Origin: Dacryopinax spathularia | Lineage: Eukaryota; Basidiomycota; Dacrymycetes; Dacrymycetales; Dacrymycetaceae | Assembly (NCBI GenBank): GCA_037974965.1 | Contig: JBBPFI010000003.1 | Span: 310,001 to 374,000, forward strand | Direction of reading: 5' to 3' | DNA length: 64,000 bases | Shown here: one piece after another, positions 42,819 through 55,709 of the stretch | Layout: each line of letters begins with the position of its first letter | Position numbering within the stretch: position 1 is the first letter of the stretch | Position numbers and translations under genes: made by a program | The notes under the pieces: generated by a model | Seen by the model: only the letters and a program-made list of their open reading frames with translations | What the model was told of the DNA's origin: nothing | The model's database searches: none

Positions 42819-45800
42819 TTATCGACGAGCGGGTCCGTTTGCCGGGGCGGACTCGGGTGGGAACCGACGCTGCATTTCTTGCCATTCTTTCATGGCTACT
42901 GCTTCGTCTTCCGCACCCGGGCGGCCCCAGGGCAGTTCTGGTCGACGTCCGCCCGGATGATTCGCAGAAGCGGAGACTGATCGGCCCTGGATGCGCCTAG
43001 GATCACCGCGGGGATCACCGTCCATAGGTGGAGAACGAGAATCGCGTCCGTCCATTGGAGGGTAAGGTCCTTGCCGAGGGATCTGGATCGGCGGAGGACC
43101 ATGAGGTGGGTGAGGGTGAGGAGGGTGAGGCATTGCCGCTCCTGGGGGAGGACGCATCCCACTCTGAGGCGGTTGTCCAGGATGCATCGGCGGCCGGCCT
43201 TGCATCGGTCCGCCGGGGAAGACCATCCCCGGCTGGATACCACCAGGAGGCATACCGCCTGGAGGAGGTGGACCTCCCGGGCCGAAAGGTGAACCCATTG
43301 GCAGACCGCCGCTCGGCGAGCCAGGAATAGGTGCAGAGGACGGACGTGCTTGAGGTCCGTTCATCCATGCTTGCTGGGGTGGCATGGCGCCAGGCGGGAT
43401 CCAACCAGGGGGCGGAGACATCTGAGGCGGTCGACCGCCTGGTCCACCGGGTCCAGGAGGCCCAGGAGGAGCCTGAGGATGATGGAAGATCTGGCCAGGC
43501 TGGATGCCGCCTGTGCCTGGACTGGGACCACGGTGCTGCACAGGCGGCATACCGAGCCCTCCGGGTCCACCAGGGCCGGGCGGACCGCGAGGAGGCTCAC
43601 CAGGCCGAACAGAGGGAGGAGGTTGCGCGCGTTCTGGACGACCGCCTTCCGGAGGAGCGGCGGAAGCGGAGTTGGCTCGTCGGGGAGGTTGGCCGCCGCC
43701 ACCGGCGGAGACACGGTTAGGTAGGTGGTAGGGTTGACCGGCGTGCTGAGGGATTTGGGAAGGGTGGGCACCGGGAGGGATAGGTCCTGCTGGCGCTTGG
43801 CCAGATGGATGCGGTGGAGGTCCTTGAGGAGGCGGCCCTCGACCCAAGCTCTCTGGGCCTCGCTGCGGACCACGGTTTTCAGGTGGAGGACCGCGCCCAT
43901 CAGGCGGAGGACGACCATCCGGCGGGGCAGAACGGGGATCCATCGGTGACCCGCGCCCGTCAGGCGGCATACGCCCAGGATGTCCCTCCGGCCCATGTTG
44001 CTGCAAGTACTGAGGATGCTGGGGATGTTGTTGCGTAAACGGGTTCATAGCTCCAGGAGGGGGGGAACCCGTCCTCGGTCGACCAGGATGTTGACCTGGC
44101 GGTCCGGGTTGAGGCTGCCTCATCCCCGGATGGGGACCGTTCGGCATAGGATGGCGAGGATGCTCGTGTCCCGGGGGAGCTTGGCCTTGGGCGATCATAC
44201 GATGCTGGACTTCATACTGCGGTGAGGGGATACCCATCTCTGCTGATGCTCGGTGGCTCGTAGGGCTTCCGGTCGCTTTAGATCCGTGGTTGGAAGGAGA
44301 AGGAGGAGGAGGAGGGGAGGATGAGCGGTGGGTAGCTGCGTGCGGAGGTCCATGGGGTATAGGATGCGGAGGCGAGTTCTGTCGTCCGAAGCTGTTGCCT
44401 CGCTTAAGCAGAGAATCGTGTTCCGAAGGTCGTTTCCCAGGGGTGCCGGCGACCTGAGGCCGGTGCTCGACAGGCGGAGGTCGTTCTTCTTTCTCTTCTT
44501 TCGTCTTCTTCGGCGGCTCTTCCCCGGCAGGGCGGTTGATAATGCCGAGGTACCAGAACATGAGGTTGCTGATGAGCACCTTTATGACCGAATTAGCAAC
44601 AATTCAGGCGCATATATGCGCGGAAAATGGCTCACCTGTTCGTAGAGAGGTCGCCTAGGGCTGGCGAGCTTGATATGGCTCAGCCGGTATACCGCACGCT
44701 CAACATGTATCGGGTATCTCGAATAGTTGTTCAGCCCCTGCGGGCTGGGGCTGTTGGGTCTATGCAGGTCCTTTCCGCTCTTCGACGCGCCAAGCAACTT
44801 CGCGGCCGCCGCTTGGCCCGCGCCTCCCCCGGAAAATAGACCACCAGAATGAGACTCCTCGGCCTTCTTCTTCCCTCCACCGAAGAGCGAGCCAAAAAAC
44901 CCTTCTTTTTCCTTCTCCTTCTCCTTCTCGGACCCGCCAGACCCGCTCGACTTGACAGAGTCTTTGTCGGACGCTTTGGACTTGGAGAGCTTGGACTCTT
45001 TGTCTTTCTTTTTGGAAAAGAGACCGCCTTTCTTCTCTTTCTCTTTCTCTTTCTCTTTGTGGGGCGGGGTGACTTGGACGATGGGTTTTGTGGGGGAGGG
45101 GGCGGAGATAGGGCGGCTGGGTGTTTGGATATGGGCGGGTTCTTGTTTCTCCGGAGGCGGATGGGCGAGTGAAGGAAGAGAGGTGGTCGATGCAGTTGCG
45201 GAGGGCGTGATGGGGTGGTGGACCACAGTAGAGATGGTCTCCTGGCTTTGGGTAAGAGAAGGAGTAGGGCTGGGCGGTTCTGCGGCCGTTGTGGGGCTTT
45301 CGGGTGGAGAGTGGGATGGGCGACGTGGTGACGAGACGGGAGATGGAGTGCGAGCAGGTGGGGCGGTAGATACTGGAGAGGGTATAGCAAGATGACGCTG
45401 TGGGGTAGGGTGTGCCAGCGTTGGCACTTGCTGTGTTTCTGGCTGAGGTGGGGTAGGCGGTTGGACTTCAATAGGCACCGTCGGTTTAGACTGCCTGGCG
45501 GCGAGGTCCGACTCAGACGTCGTCCTCGTAGGAGATTCCACTGAGCCAGGGGATTCGCCATGCCCTTCATCCGACATCGCCTCTGGAGAAGGAGCACCAT
45601 AGCTGTCAAAGATCGCTGCTTCGTCCGAATAGCTGATGGGACGTTCATCAATAGGTCCTTCTGCTGACGTGTCACCGCTCTGCCGACGTTGGCCTCTTCG
45701 AGTAGCGGGGAACCGATGTCCACCACCGTCACCGGAAAGGGAGGGTTTGCGGATCTTTGTCCGTGCTGCTCGGCGGAGGATCTGACCGGGTCTGGGGACG

Positions 45801-46694
45801 ATGATGGGGGCATCTGCTTCATCGACTTCGGCGATGTCGTCGATTGTGTCAATGACTGGAAGAGGACATTCAGTATTTTGCTCTGTGGGGTTATGAAGGG
45901 CGAGTAAGGGCATAGACATGGCATCGTACGGGCAAGCGCCGTATTAGGTAGAACAGATTGTCACAAACAGAGGAATGGGAGATGGAGATCGACTCACAAG
46001 CAGGAGCCACGTTCAAGCTCAAACTGCGCCTCAACACGCTCCGTAGCCTGCTCGGGTCGTCGCTCTTGCTGGCTTCCTCTGCCAGCTCCTCAAGCTTTTG
46101 CAGGTCGTCAATCGTTAGTTGTGGTCCATCCGTTTCACGAAAAATGCTATTCCGGTTTCGCCTTCCGCTCGCCATGCGAGACGGCGGCGGCACTTGCTCA
46201 TTCTCGACGCCGTCGTTTTCCTTCGGCTGGTACTGTCTTGACAGCATTGATTTTTTCCGTCCGAGCCCTTCGCTCGCCACCGTCGTCTGAGAGTGCGTCG
46301 TCGTCGACAGCGGTGAGGTAGGTGACCCATTCTGGGGAAGAGCTCGTGTATGCGCCTTGAGAAAAGCGCGGAACTCGGTAGGTGCCAGTTCGGGGTGGAG
46401 GTGCGCAGGCACCCAGAATAGGTTCGTCGGGTCGTCCATCGCATCGTCTGCGACCTTGGCTACTGGGCTCGCGACCTTCGGACTAGTCGGTTCGGGGATG
46501 GTTGACCAGTAACCCTGCTGCGTGACGGGGGAGGTGCTGGTCGGGGAGAGCTCTGGCAGATCCGGGTCCATCATCAATGAGCCCTTTTCCGTCGAAACTG
46601 ACCTCCTGCGTATTTCGCGCAGGTTGGAGTACTCCCTCTGTATTTGGGAGGGCGAGGGCAGACTGTTTGACGCGGGGAGGCTGCTGGCCGACAT
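42819..46694 (-). CDS. Zds1/Zds2-like protein with Zds_C domain and Pro-rich C-terminal extension, 1225 aa
   Basis: Exons 45998-46694, 44636-45855, 42819-44579. Zds proteins control PP2A-Cdc55 and through it mitotic entry, Cdc14 release and polarity. The diagnostic domain spans the second intron at about residues 605-655: RYPIHVERAVYRLSHIKLAS, PRRPLYEQ then VLISNLMFWYLGIINRP. Upstream lie an ordered N-terminal helix (TNLFWVPAHLHPELAPTEFR), long Ser/Pro stretches and a Lys/Glu block (KEKEKEKEKKGGLFSKKKDK). Downstream, about 570 residues of Pro/Gly/Gln/His-rich sequence are unusual, since in yeast the domain is near the C-terminus; they end at KEWQEMQRRFPP. The first intron is long for this window (142 nt) because the nearer acceptor would create a stop; this join is the least certain part. 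Confidence 0.8.
44608..44621. repeat. 14-bp palindrome GCGCATATATGCGC inside an intron
   Basis: Perfect palindrome in the intron 44580-44635 of the Zds1-like gene. Variants of the same core recur in several other introns of the window. Confidence 0.85.
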
Positions 46695-48131
46695 GGTTGC
46701 TTGACTAGACGAGGGTGGGTAAGTTGCTGGCCGAGCAAACTATTGCCACCGTCGGTCGACAGCGGCTATGACAGACAGGGGTAGATGGATGGGGGAAAGA
46801 GGGAGGGAGGGGAAGGATGACGACGAGGACGAGGACGACGATGGTGAGGAGGTGATGAATGACTGCTGCTGACTGCCTCTCACCCCGAATACAGACAGGA
46901 CAGCAGAATGGGGAGGGGAGCGGCAGGTGCAGCAGTGAGGGCCCGGCACCCGAATGTCGAGTGAGGTCGCACTGCCCAACTGGAACCGTGGTGCGCGCGT
47001 CAACTGCAACTCACAGAACACACGGCAGCGAACGCCGGCATCATTCCCCTCGCTCCCCCTCCTCACCCCCTTCCAATCTCAGCATTTGATTCCGTTTAGG
47101 CTGGGTCAGCTTAGGGGCGTAAGCACAAGACATACCCTAACAACCAATCCATCCATTTGTTACTGCTGCCGAGTCTATCACCGAGCGAGCGAGCAGCAGT
47201 GCAGTCCATCCACGATCCAGGTACATTTTCGCAAACATACTGCTCTACACCTAATAACTACTTCATGGCTTACCACTATCTCTTGACCTTGACGAATCGC
47301 GTCAGGACGATCCCCGAGTAACCCGTTCCTAGAAACCACCTCGTTCCTCGTTCATCCGTCACCACCGAGACTCCACCCGAAGCTCGGCGCTCTAGCGGCA
47401 TCCCATCCCTGAGAACTGAATGGACGTCATCTCCGGGGCGTGATATCCGCATATAGACCCCTTGGTTTACAGACTCGCAACTGTGTAGTCAGCAACCAGG
47501 CTCTGCTGGAGGTGTAGGGGTCATTCATTGTAGATCGCGAGCAGATGCGACGATAGGCAGATATATTCGCGTCAAGCTCCCAGCTTTCAGGCATCTTACG
47601 CAAATCCTGAGTAAAGAAATGCCAGCATGACCCTCTCTCCTCGCCTCCCAGCTGGCGCGGGCCGATGAACTTACTCGCGCGCGAGCGAGTTCGCGCGCAG
47701 CAGCACCTTACACGTCAAAAGATTGTTTTGCTGTTAGATGGAAAGATCGCGTTTCTAAAATAACGGCGTCAAACTCGATCGGAAGATCCTCCGTCGCACC
47801 CGTAAGGTCGGTACAATGGATGGTCGTACTCGCGCCGATTCCTCCACATACTTGCCAGCGCAGCTGGAATTCATTGGGTGGTTGCTCGCTCTAAGAAGAA
47901 AGGATGATTATATGGTCCTGCTTGGATCCCCTGAAAAGAAAGGATGAGAGCGACGTGGCCGAAGATGTTCGTTCGACCGCAGAAGAGTCAGGAACGTCAC
48001 TCGCCCGTCGCGTACGGAGCCTGAATTTGCCTCAGGACGCGTTCAGGGCCCAAACCGCGACACCGCCGACTGACCACACCAACCCAACCCGTGATTGTTG
48101 GTCTGTATCCCAACGCCAAACTTGAGGGATA
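46695..48131. other. Divergent promoter region, Zds1-like gene and NUP85
   Basis: About 1.4 kb without a supported gene. Features: a GAC/GAG triplet-rich patch at about 46815-46845, a CG-alternating palindrome CTCGCGCGCGAG at 47674-47685 in a CGCG-rich stretch, and C/T-rich runs. Nothing resembling an RNA gene was seen. Confidence 0.5.
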
Positions 48132-50890
48132 ATGGCCAACGAGCTACACGTCAAGTTCCCCGTTGGGAAGCCCGATGGCCTACACCCGGACCTCCGGCTT
48201 CTGTCGGCGGTGTCGTCCAGGGCTACGACGATTGGGATGGCGGTGACGAAAAGAAAGATCGATATTGTATGTCCCCTCGCTCTGGCATGTATGCTCTCAG
48301 GATGGGGATGAAATATTGATGAGTTTGTGCTAGACGGGAAAGAGAAAGAGGCCGCCGAGACGAGAGAGGCAGATATGGATGGTTAATGTTGAGGCTTATA
48401 CGGCTGAGATGCGGAAGGTGCGTTCTTCTGTCGTCGGCGTGATTGTCCAGTGGCAAGGAGGGCTGATCTGAGAGCAGTTGTATATCGCAACACACCCTGT
48501 CTTCTCGTCTGCTCAGCTGCTGTGGGAAACCGATAGGCGGCAGAACCCCGCTGCCTCCGACCTTGGGTACGCTGCGAGCTATCCTGCTAGAGATGCATAT
48601 TTGACCACATTTGTCGTAGGTTGCCCTCCACAGCGCAAATCCAACACTACACCCGCTGCTGGGCGCAATACCGCCGTCAAATCGACAGCGCCGACAACCC
48701 CTCCCCCGAACTCCAAGCGATATCCTCCATCCTCTTCCTCGTCGAAGTGCTCTACCTACCCTCGCGAGGACTTACAGAGGGGTTGGTAGGGGATGAGTTG
48801 CTCGATTGGCTTAATACGGTTGATGTGCGGCCGACGGGGGAGGAGATGGCCGAGTTTGAGGGGGCGGAGAGCTGGAAGGTGGATGGGTTCTGGTCGTATC
48901 TACAACGGTGAACTTCTTTCTTCTCTGCTGCTTCGGAGAGCGCGTGCTGATATGAAGGCAGACTGGTACTACGAGGACACTTCGCGATGGCCAAAGCAGT
49001 GCTCGAGCAACTCGCGGACCACCATCCCTCGGCGGTATTGAGCAACGTCGTTCGAACATTGCTTATACCTCTTGTGGAGACATTCCCCAAAGCGAGCAAC
49101 TTCGACCGGCAGTCGACCTATGAAGAAGCCCGGTTCAGATGGGACGCGGAAGTGAAAACGAAGAGGAAGCAGTTTGACACGCTGCTCAAGGGCGAGCGGG
49201 GGGACTGGGTGGATGGGTTGAGAGGGATCCTAGAGGTGCTATCGTCTCCTCTTTATTCAGTGATGTATCTGACCGTGTGGACAGATCATGGACGGAGAGG
49301 AGGAACGTATCTTTGCCCTAGCGAACAATGACGGGATTGGGTGGACGGAGGCGATTGGTGTATGGGGTATATGGGTAGATCCATCGATGACAAGAGCGGA
49401 TATCTCGTGAGTGGCTCCTCATCCAGGCCCGCATATACCCACGGGATGCTGACGAATCGGCAGCGAGCGAGTGCTGGACCATATTCTTGCTGCTTTACCG
49501 TTGGATACTACGAACACCAGTGAGGTGTTACGAGCTGCTTTGATGGCAGGGGATACTGTGAAGGTGCATAGTTTTGCCTGGCTGGTCGCTGTTTTCGGAC
49601 ATCAGGCTGATTGATATCGCAGGTACTAGCTCTGGCAGCTGAAGGCAGTAGCTGGCTCGTCGCCCATCTTGCGGATATGTTCCAGAAAATGCAGTACATG
49701 GAGGATCAGTACCTCGAGTACGTATATGCATCCCACTCCCACCGCGTCGCACGCCACCTCTGACTATCCGCGTACAGGCGAGGCGAATTCGGACATATCC
49801 GATCATTCTATATCCTCGGATACTGCGACCACCTCCTAGCCGACCCATCAATGTTCGAAATCGCATTCGACTACGCCCGGCACAGCGGACAAGAAGGCCG
49901 TGTCTGGCTCGCGGAGCACATTACCAAGATCTCCATAGGGCTAGGAGCGGCTATCGCACCGCCAGACGCGGAAGAGGAAGTGCAGGCTGTCCAGCCGCAA
50001 CCGCCGGAAGAAGGGGGCATGGACCTGGATGTGGTGATTGGCACCAAGCACGATTATGTTTTGCCGGGGGACTCGAGGCAGCTGGAGAAGCTGATTAGGG
50101 ACTGTATTGCGAATAATCTGGAGGCGGAGCTGCAGGATATCTGCAAGGTGCCTACAATCCTCCCTACCAATTGTTGTGCTTGCTGATAAAGTCCCCAGGT
50201 GGCTAGTGAGACCTTTGCAAGACAACGAAAATACGGCTACGCCGTCTCCTACGCCATCAGAGCACGCGATATCCGACGACTACGCTGGATCGCCGAGCGC
50301 CTAATGGGCGAATACGTCCGCCACGGCGCGAAGACATTCCTCCAACGTGCTGGCCAGTTGCCGAACTACTTCCTCCTCGAGGGGAGCGAGGATGAAGTGC
50401 CTATGCCGCCAGATCACGCGATGTATGCTGCGCCGTTGCGGTTCGTGTGCAGGTATTGGCTCTTCCAGAAGCTGTATTCGGAGAGCGAGTGGAGGGAGGC
50501 TGCGGTGCTCCTTGTTATGTTGCTGAATAGCGGGGTGGCGCCAAAGAAGTGGTGGGGCGTGTTATTGTGGGACACTCTTCCGTTCCTGCAAGGTACGCTT
50601 CTCACTTCCTCTCCCTCATCCTGAACTAATCGAAGCACGCAGAAGGAGAAATCCTGATAAACTACGTCGACTCCATGGACCTCCTTCGCTGTCTGGAAGA
50701 GATCTACATGGCCGCTTCCCAAGGGTACGGAGATGAGTACCTGGAGGGGATGGTGGGTATGTTGACTAAGGGGGAGCAGCTGACGCGCGAGGAGCGGAAA
50801 CGCGTAGAGAGGGACGCGCTGGAAAAGCTGAGCAATGTTCGGCTTGCGCTGGCTGGGCAGATCGCGCGGTGCTGTGTCATTTCGAGGTAG
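48132..50890 (+). CDS. NUP85: Nucleoporin Nup85 (Y complex of the nuclear pore), 732 aa
   Basis: Eleven exons: 48132-48266, 48334-48417, 48478-48566, 48620-48907, 48962-49235, 49285-49406, 49464-49563, 49623-49717, 49778-50147, 50199-50592, 50643-50890. Nup85 is an all-helical ancestral coatomer element protein of the Nup84/Nup107 Y complex. Recognition rests on the C-terminal half: LRAALMAGDTVKVLALAAEG-SSWLVAHLADMF, then FGHIRSFYILGYCDHLLADP, SMFEIAFDYARHSGQEGRVW, and the end YVDSMDLLRCLEEIYMAASQ. The middle (TRCWAQYRRQ, FLVEVLYLPSRGL, RLVLRGHFAMAKAVLEQLAD) fits too. The first two exons (MANELHVKFPVGK; a basic KRKRPPRRERQ stretch) close the frame but are weakly supported. Intron 49718-49777 and others carry TATATGC-type motifs. 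Confidence 0.85.
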
Positions 50891-51168
50891 TCATGTAGAT
50901 CAATGTATTGATACCCCTGAAGTGGATGTTTGATGTCAATCTAGTCATAAAAGGAGAATGTAGTCATGGAGCAGAGATAGGAGAGGAAGTCCAGTATATT
51001 GATATCACGCATCACGTGACCAACGCGTGACTTCACGTGGCCGCAGACCCTGGTCCCCGCTGGCAGCGAGGCGCGCAGACCTGCCCTTCGCGGCCTTCCT
51101 CTTCGGTCTTCCCTTCCCTCCACTAACCCCTAAGCCATCCTCGCATATACCAAACTGATCAGCGAATC
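50891..51168. other. Short intergenic region between NUP85 and PIF1-type gene
   Basis: About 280 bp holding the 3' end of NUP85 and the promoter of the helicase gene. CACGTGACC and ACGTGACTTCACGTGG near 51010-51045 give two E-box cores. Confidence 0.45.
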
Positions 51169-53409
51169 ATGGCGCCTCTCGACCCCCTGAATACGAACCG
51201 ACCCGTATCTCGAATCCAGTCATTCGGGCGCTCATTCGAATCCGTATCTACTATGAAGACGACGACTATCACTATCCCCTCGAGCCAGCAGGAAGACGTC
51301 GACTGGCCGCCTTCTCCCCCGAAGCCTGCGCGCATCATGACCGCTCACGAGAAACGGATGGCGCTGATCCAGCAAGCCCTCGCAGAGCCCTATGAGGAGC
51401 ATCATGGTGGCGTCTCTCGTCCTCCCCCGCCTGATATCAAACGAGCCACCGTGGCAGTCTCGAAGCGACAGAACCCGTTCGAGGAGAAACCTCAAGTCAG
51501 CAAGAAGGCCCGTGTGCTGCCATGGGAGATGGATCAGAGCAAGCTGAAGAAGAAAGGCGCTATCGGCAACGAAGCGAGGCGTACCCCTAACCCTGAACCT
51601 AAGGAGGAGCCGCAGAGGATTTTACTTAGCAACGAACAGTCACAGATCTTGCAGCTGGTGTTACAAGGACATAGCGTCTTTTTCACCGGTTCCGCTGGTG
51701 CGCCCTCTCGACTCTTGTGGTCCTAACAGCATCTCAATGTTCGACAGGTACGGGAAAGTCCGTGCTTCTGCGCGAGATCATCCAAGCCGTTCGGAAGCAG
51801 CACCAGAAAGACGGTGATGCACTTGCCGTCACCGCATCGACCGGTATCGCCGCATGCAACATAGGCGGCACAACCCTGCACTCTTTTGCTGGCATCGGGC
51901 TAGGAGAAGGATCCGTGGGCGATCTGATCAAAAATATCAAGAAGAATAAGAAGGCGAGCGCGAGATGGTTGCGGACGAAAGTGCTGATCATCGACGAAAG
52001 TGCGCATATATGCGTCCTATTTCGGACTAGGCTGACCAAACTCTCTAGTATCCATGGTGGATGGCAATCTCTTCGACAAGCTCGCACAAATTGCGCAGGT
52101 ACTGAGGAAGAACCCGAAACCTTTTGGAGGAATCCAGGTGCGTGACTGTGCCAGGTATATGCACCCTGCCTCATATCGCACGTAGATCATCGTCACTGGC
52201 GATTTCTTCCAGCTGCCTCCTGTTACTAAGGGACGCGAACAGTGCAAGTTCGCGTTCGAGGCGGAAAAGTGGAATGAGTGCGTCTCGCGTACATTCAACC
52301 TCACCCAGGTCTTCCGTCAGAAAGACCAAGGTATGTGACTGCTCGCCGTCGGATGACTGTATTGACACCATCTGCAGAGTTCGTTGATATGCTGAATGAA
52401 ATGCGGCGTGGGCAACTGTCGGAGCACTCCATCAGGCGGTTCAAGGCTTTGTCCCGACCTATCCGATACGACGACGGTATCGAGCCGACCGAGCTGTACG
52501 TCGGATTACATCGGCTCTCCGCAATGGCTGACGGTTCCTAGGTTCCCTCATCGTGATGATGTGGAGCGCTCGAATCGCGTACGTATGGATAATCTGAACG
52601 GCGAGACTAGGACATTCTACGCGATGGATGGCGGCACTATCACGAACCTGCAGCAGCGCGAGAAGATTCTAGGCAATCTGCTAGCGCCAGCTCAACTGAC
52701 GATCAAAACCGGATCTCAAGTCATGCTCATCAAGAACAAATCCGATGATAATCTTCTAGTGAACGGTAGCATGGGTCGCGTTCTCGGCTTCCTCAGTCGA
52801 ACGGAGTTCAACATGAGGGGAGGCAACATCTACAATACTCCTGATGCGGAAAGTATAGCAATGTATCAGAAAGCGATGATGAGGGAGAAAGAGGGTGATT
52901 CTGCGATGGTGTTTCCCGTGGTGGAGTTCAAGATCCCTGGATCTCCGATGGGTCGTCAAGTTCTTGTCGAACCCGATACATGGAAGGTGGAATCCAACGG
53001 CGAGATTCAGGCCAGCCGTTCGCAGGTACGTTCCACCGGAGAATTCACGTCTTCCTCGCTGACTGAACCGTCCAGATTCCCCTCATTCTCGCGTGGGCGA
53101 TGTCTATTCACAAATCTCAGGGACAGACTCTTGACCGGGTCAAGGTCGATCTCGGCCGTGCTTTCGAGATGGGTGCGGTATCCCTAGCATTCGAGTACTC
53201 TTCACCTTGCTCACCCTTCTGCAGGACAAGCATACGTGGCCCTATCTCGTGCCACCTCTCTCAACGGTTTGCAAGTGTTGCGCTTCGATCCCTCGAAAGT
53301 AGGTCCAGAACCTCGTTGGCCTTGCTCCTTGCTGACAGCAATACAGGTCAAGGCGCATCCAAGGGTTATCGCGTGGAGCCATACATTAGAGTCACTGCGT
53401 TCTGCTTAG
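51169..53409 (+). CDS. PIF1: PIF1-family 5'-3' DNA helicase, 616 aa
   Basis: Nine exons: 51169-51697, 51748-51999, 52049-52137, 52186-52330, 52378-52495, 52542-53025, 53076-53172, 53225-53298, 53347-53409. PIF1 helicases unwind G-quadruplexes and RNA-DNA hybrids, limit telomerase and maintain mitochondrial DNA. After a disordered basic N-terminus the superfamily 1 motifs are complete: [33 protein letters not shown] (I), [30 protein letters not shown] (II), [11 protein letters not shown] (III), QVFRQKD (IV), [14 protein letters not shown] with [27 protein letters not shown] (V), [18 protein letters not shown] (VI). The donor in exon 5 was placed at GAGCT|GTACGT because it restores [13 protein letters not shown]. 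Nothing suggests a Helitron: no Rep domain. PIF1 against RRM3 orthology is not resolvable here. Confidence 0.93.
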
Positions 53410-55709
53410 AGGTTACAGTTTCAAGCGGGGTAACTGGGCGTCTCAAGGGAGACCTCATTCACATGTATCATATCGGCACTGCACGTCTCCCCTGTATTCC
53501 AACTAATAGCTCAGACGAGAAACACACTTTCAACAATATGTCCCGCCGTTCCTTCTGGGCTATCCTCGCTCCGGCTCATGGAGCATCCCTCCGCCGGGTG
53601 TCTTCCTTATCAAGCTCAACATTCTCATGTCTCGCTCCGCAAGGCATTACCAAATTCCTCCAAGATCCGCGCCCGCTATGCCCGGGATCCGCTCAGGAAC
53701 CACTCGGCAGCCGCAGCTCATGCCAGGAAGTCAGGAAGTCAGAAAACTGAGGTAAACAGGACCCTTGCCACAGGAAAATCCTGCCCAGAAAGTCTGTTCT
53801 CCGCGCCCTTCAGTAGGCGATCCCTTTGCACTCTGTAGAATTCGCGAACTTTGGTCGTCTGCTCAGAATATCCTACAGAATATTATGCAGACACGGGTTG
53901 TTCGATCGGCATCCCGTAGGCACCTTCTAGGTACGGATAGATTTCGCGTGGTTCAAACGTGCCGATCAGCGGTTATTGACAGCTTCGCGCCTTTTGTGCA
54001 AAAAATAGAGTTTGCGGCGGATGTGCCGTGGGGCGTGCACATTTGGGTTTGGGTCATGCCATTTCGTTGGGAGGCTGGAGAAGGTTCAACACTTCTGCGG
54101 GGCTGGTCGAGTTTATTGCGTCCTGAAGATTTAGCCCGAATTGGTCATGTTCCAGTCGTATGATGTGCACAGTATATTCAGTTGTACTGCAACTAGTACT
54201 CGCTTAGTCGCGATAGCACCCACCAAGGTCTCCCGATGTCCCGCTGGGCCAGAAAAGAGTGGAGGCACCTTCCTCATGCTCTGCGTGGCACAAAAGAAGG
54301 AATGACCCGGGACCCTGGAGAATGGACCCTCAGCGTTTTGCACACGTGTGGCGCAACGTGAGCCACGTCACCGCCGGACAAATCAGGCGGCCGTAGATCC
54401 TAGCCGGCTCCAGGGTCCTCGACGTGTGTCGAAAAGGACCGGAGCAAAGGGTCTCACGCCCTGGAAGGAAGGCTTCGGGACGGGACTCGCGCTTACGCTC
54501 GCTGACCAGGGATCAGCTTGGTCCATCACACAATAATGCATGCGCAGTCAGCCTTGGTTCTTGGCGGACGGGTTGACGCTTTGAAGTGAAGCCGGTGTCA
54601 GCGGGCTTACGATCAGGATTCGACTGATATGGCACGATTTCCGCACGGGTCTGTCGGAAGAGTGCGGAGGTGCTCGACAGGTTGTTTGACCTGATGTCAG
54701 TGTTGGGAGGAGGAATGACTCAATGTCGGGGGTTACTTGACCGTCGACTGTGAGGTGCAGGGTCGAGCAGGGGTTTAGAGGGGAGGAGAGTGGATGGTGG
54801 GTCGGGTTAGGTTGGATGGAGGCCGTGCTGTTGCACGTTTCGGCGTTTCGCCACATCCAAGTGGGCTTCAGTCGACCAGCAATGTATCAGAAATGGCATA
54901 CAAGTGTACAGTACACATGTGTTCAGACTTCCCGCAGTTTCGCTGAACAGGTGTATGTCGCAGCGATCGGCCGAGCATGGACTGTGAACAACGGGCGGCT
55001 TGCTTGGCTTGGAATGTGCGCCGTTGGGCGTCGCCCGTAACTCTCCGCGCCGATCCGTGGACTTTAATTTATGTGCCCATGCAAGAGTGGAGTCAGTAGG
55101 GACGGGCACAGCAGGGATCGCGGTATTATTATGGTACCTTTCAGCGGCTGCGGTGCCCCGCTCTCGTGACGCATCTTTCCTAACATAGCCAGAAATATGA
55201 TCCTCCGATATGAGCGAAATGATGATGCGAATCATGATGATGGATGTACTGTAATGCTGTCGAGGTGAGTCGGGCGGCGCTGGCCGATGGTGGATACGAT
55301 TCCTCGCGGCTTGCGGCGTTTGGATACGCTGCGGCTGGCTACTTTGCGCGCGAGTCGACGGGGCGGTGGGTCCCGGGTTGGGTGGTGAGGAGGTCCCTGG
55401 ATATAAGACCCTGATTCGCGCCTCCCCTCTCTGACTCCCTTTTCCCTCTCTTCTTTCCTGCCCCGCGTACAACGCCAACGCTTTCGACGAGTAGCAACCT
55501 CAGCTTGTCGACCCCGCAGCCTCAGACATATACGGAGCATAGCCATCGCGCGCGGACTTATTACGTGTGGCGCATTAGTCAGCCGCTCAAGCCCCGGAGG
55601 ATATCGTCAAGCCGTTTGCTTTGCGCGTTCTGCTTCCGAACAAAGGGTCTCCTCTCTCAACGACCATCACCTCACCTCATCCTCACTTCGCACTCACCTC
55701 AGCGAAATA
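53410..55709. other. Long intergenic stretch (2.3 kb)
   Basis: Apart from the doubtful small ORF at 53538-53828 no gene is recognised. The last 300 bp before the zinc-finger gene are C/T-rich with a TATA-like TATAAGA at 55402-55408. Confidence 0.45.
53538..53828 (+). CDS. Doubtful small protein
   Basis: An ATG at 53538 opens [21 protein letters not shown] possible intron from GTGTCT to CGCAAG (about 53598-53643) would join it to [20 protein letters not shown] and [16 protein letters not shown]; a GTAAAC donor then leads to an acceptor directly before TAG. The product would be about 57 basic residues with a possible mitochondrial-type N-terminus. No family recognised and the splice sites are only plausible, so this may be nothing. 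Confidence 0.2.

Noticed and set aside
51169-53409. PIF1 helicase as part of a Helitron
   Set aside because: No Rep/HUH domain on either side, nine normal introns, and a host-type N-terminus. A chromosomal PIF1 gene fits better.
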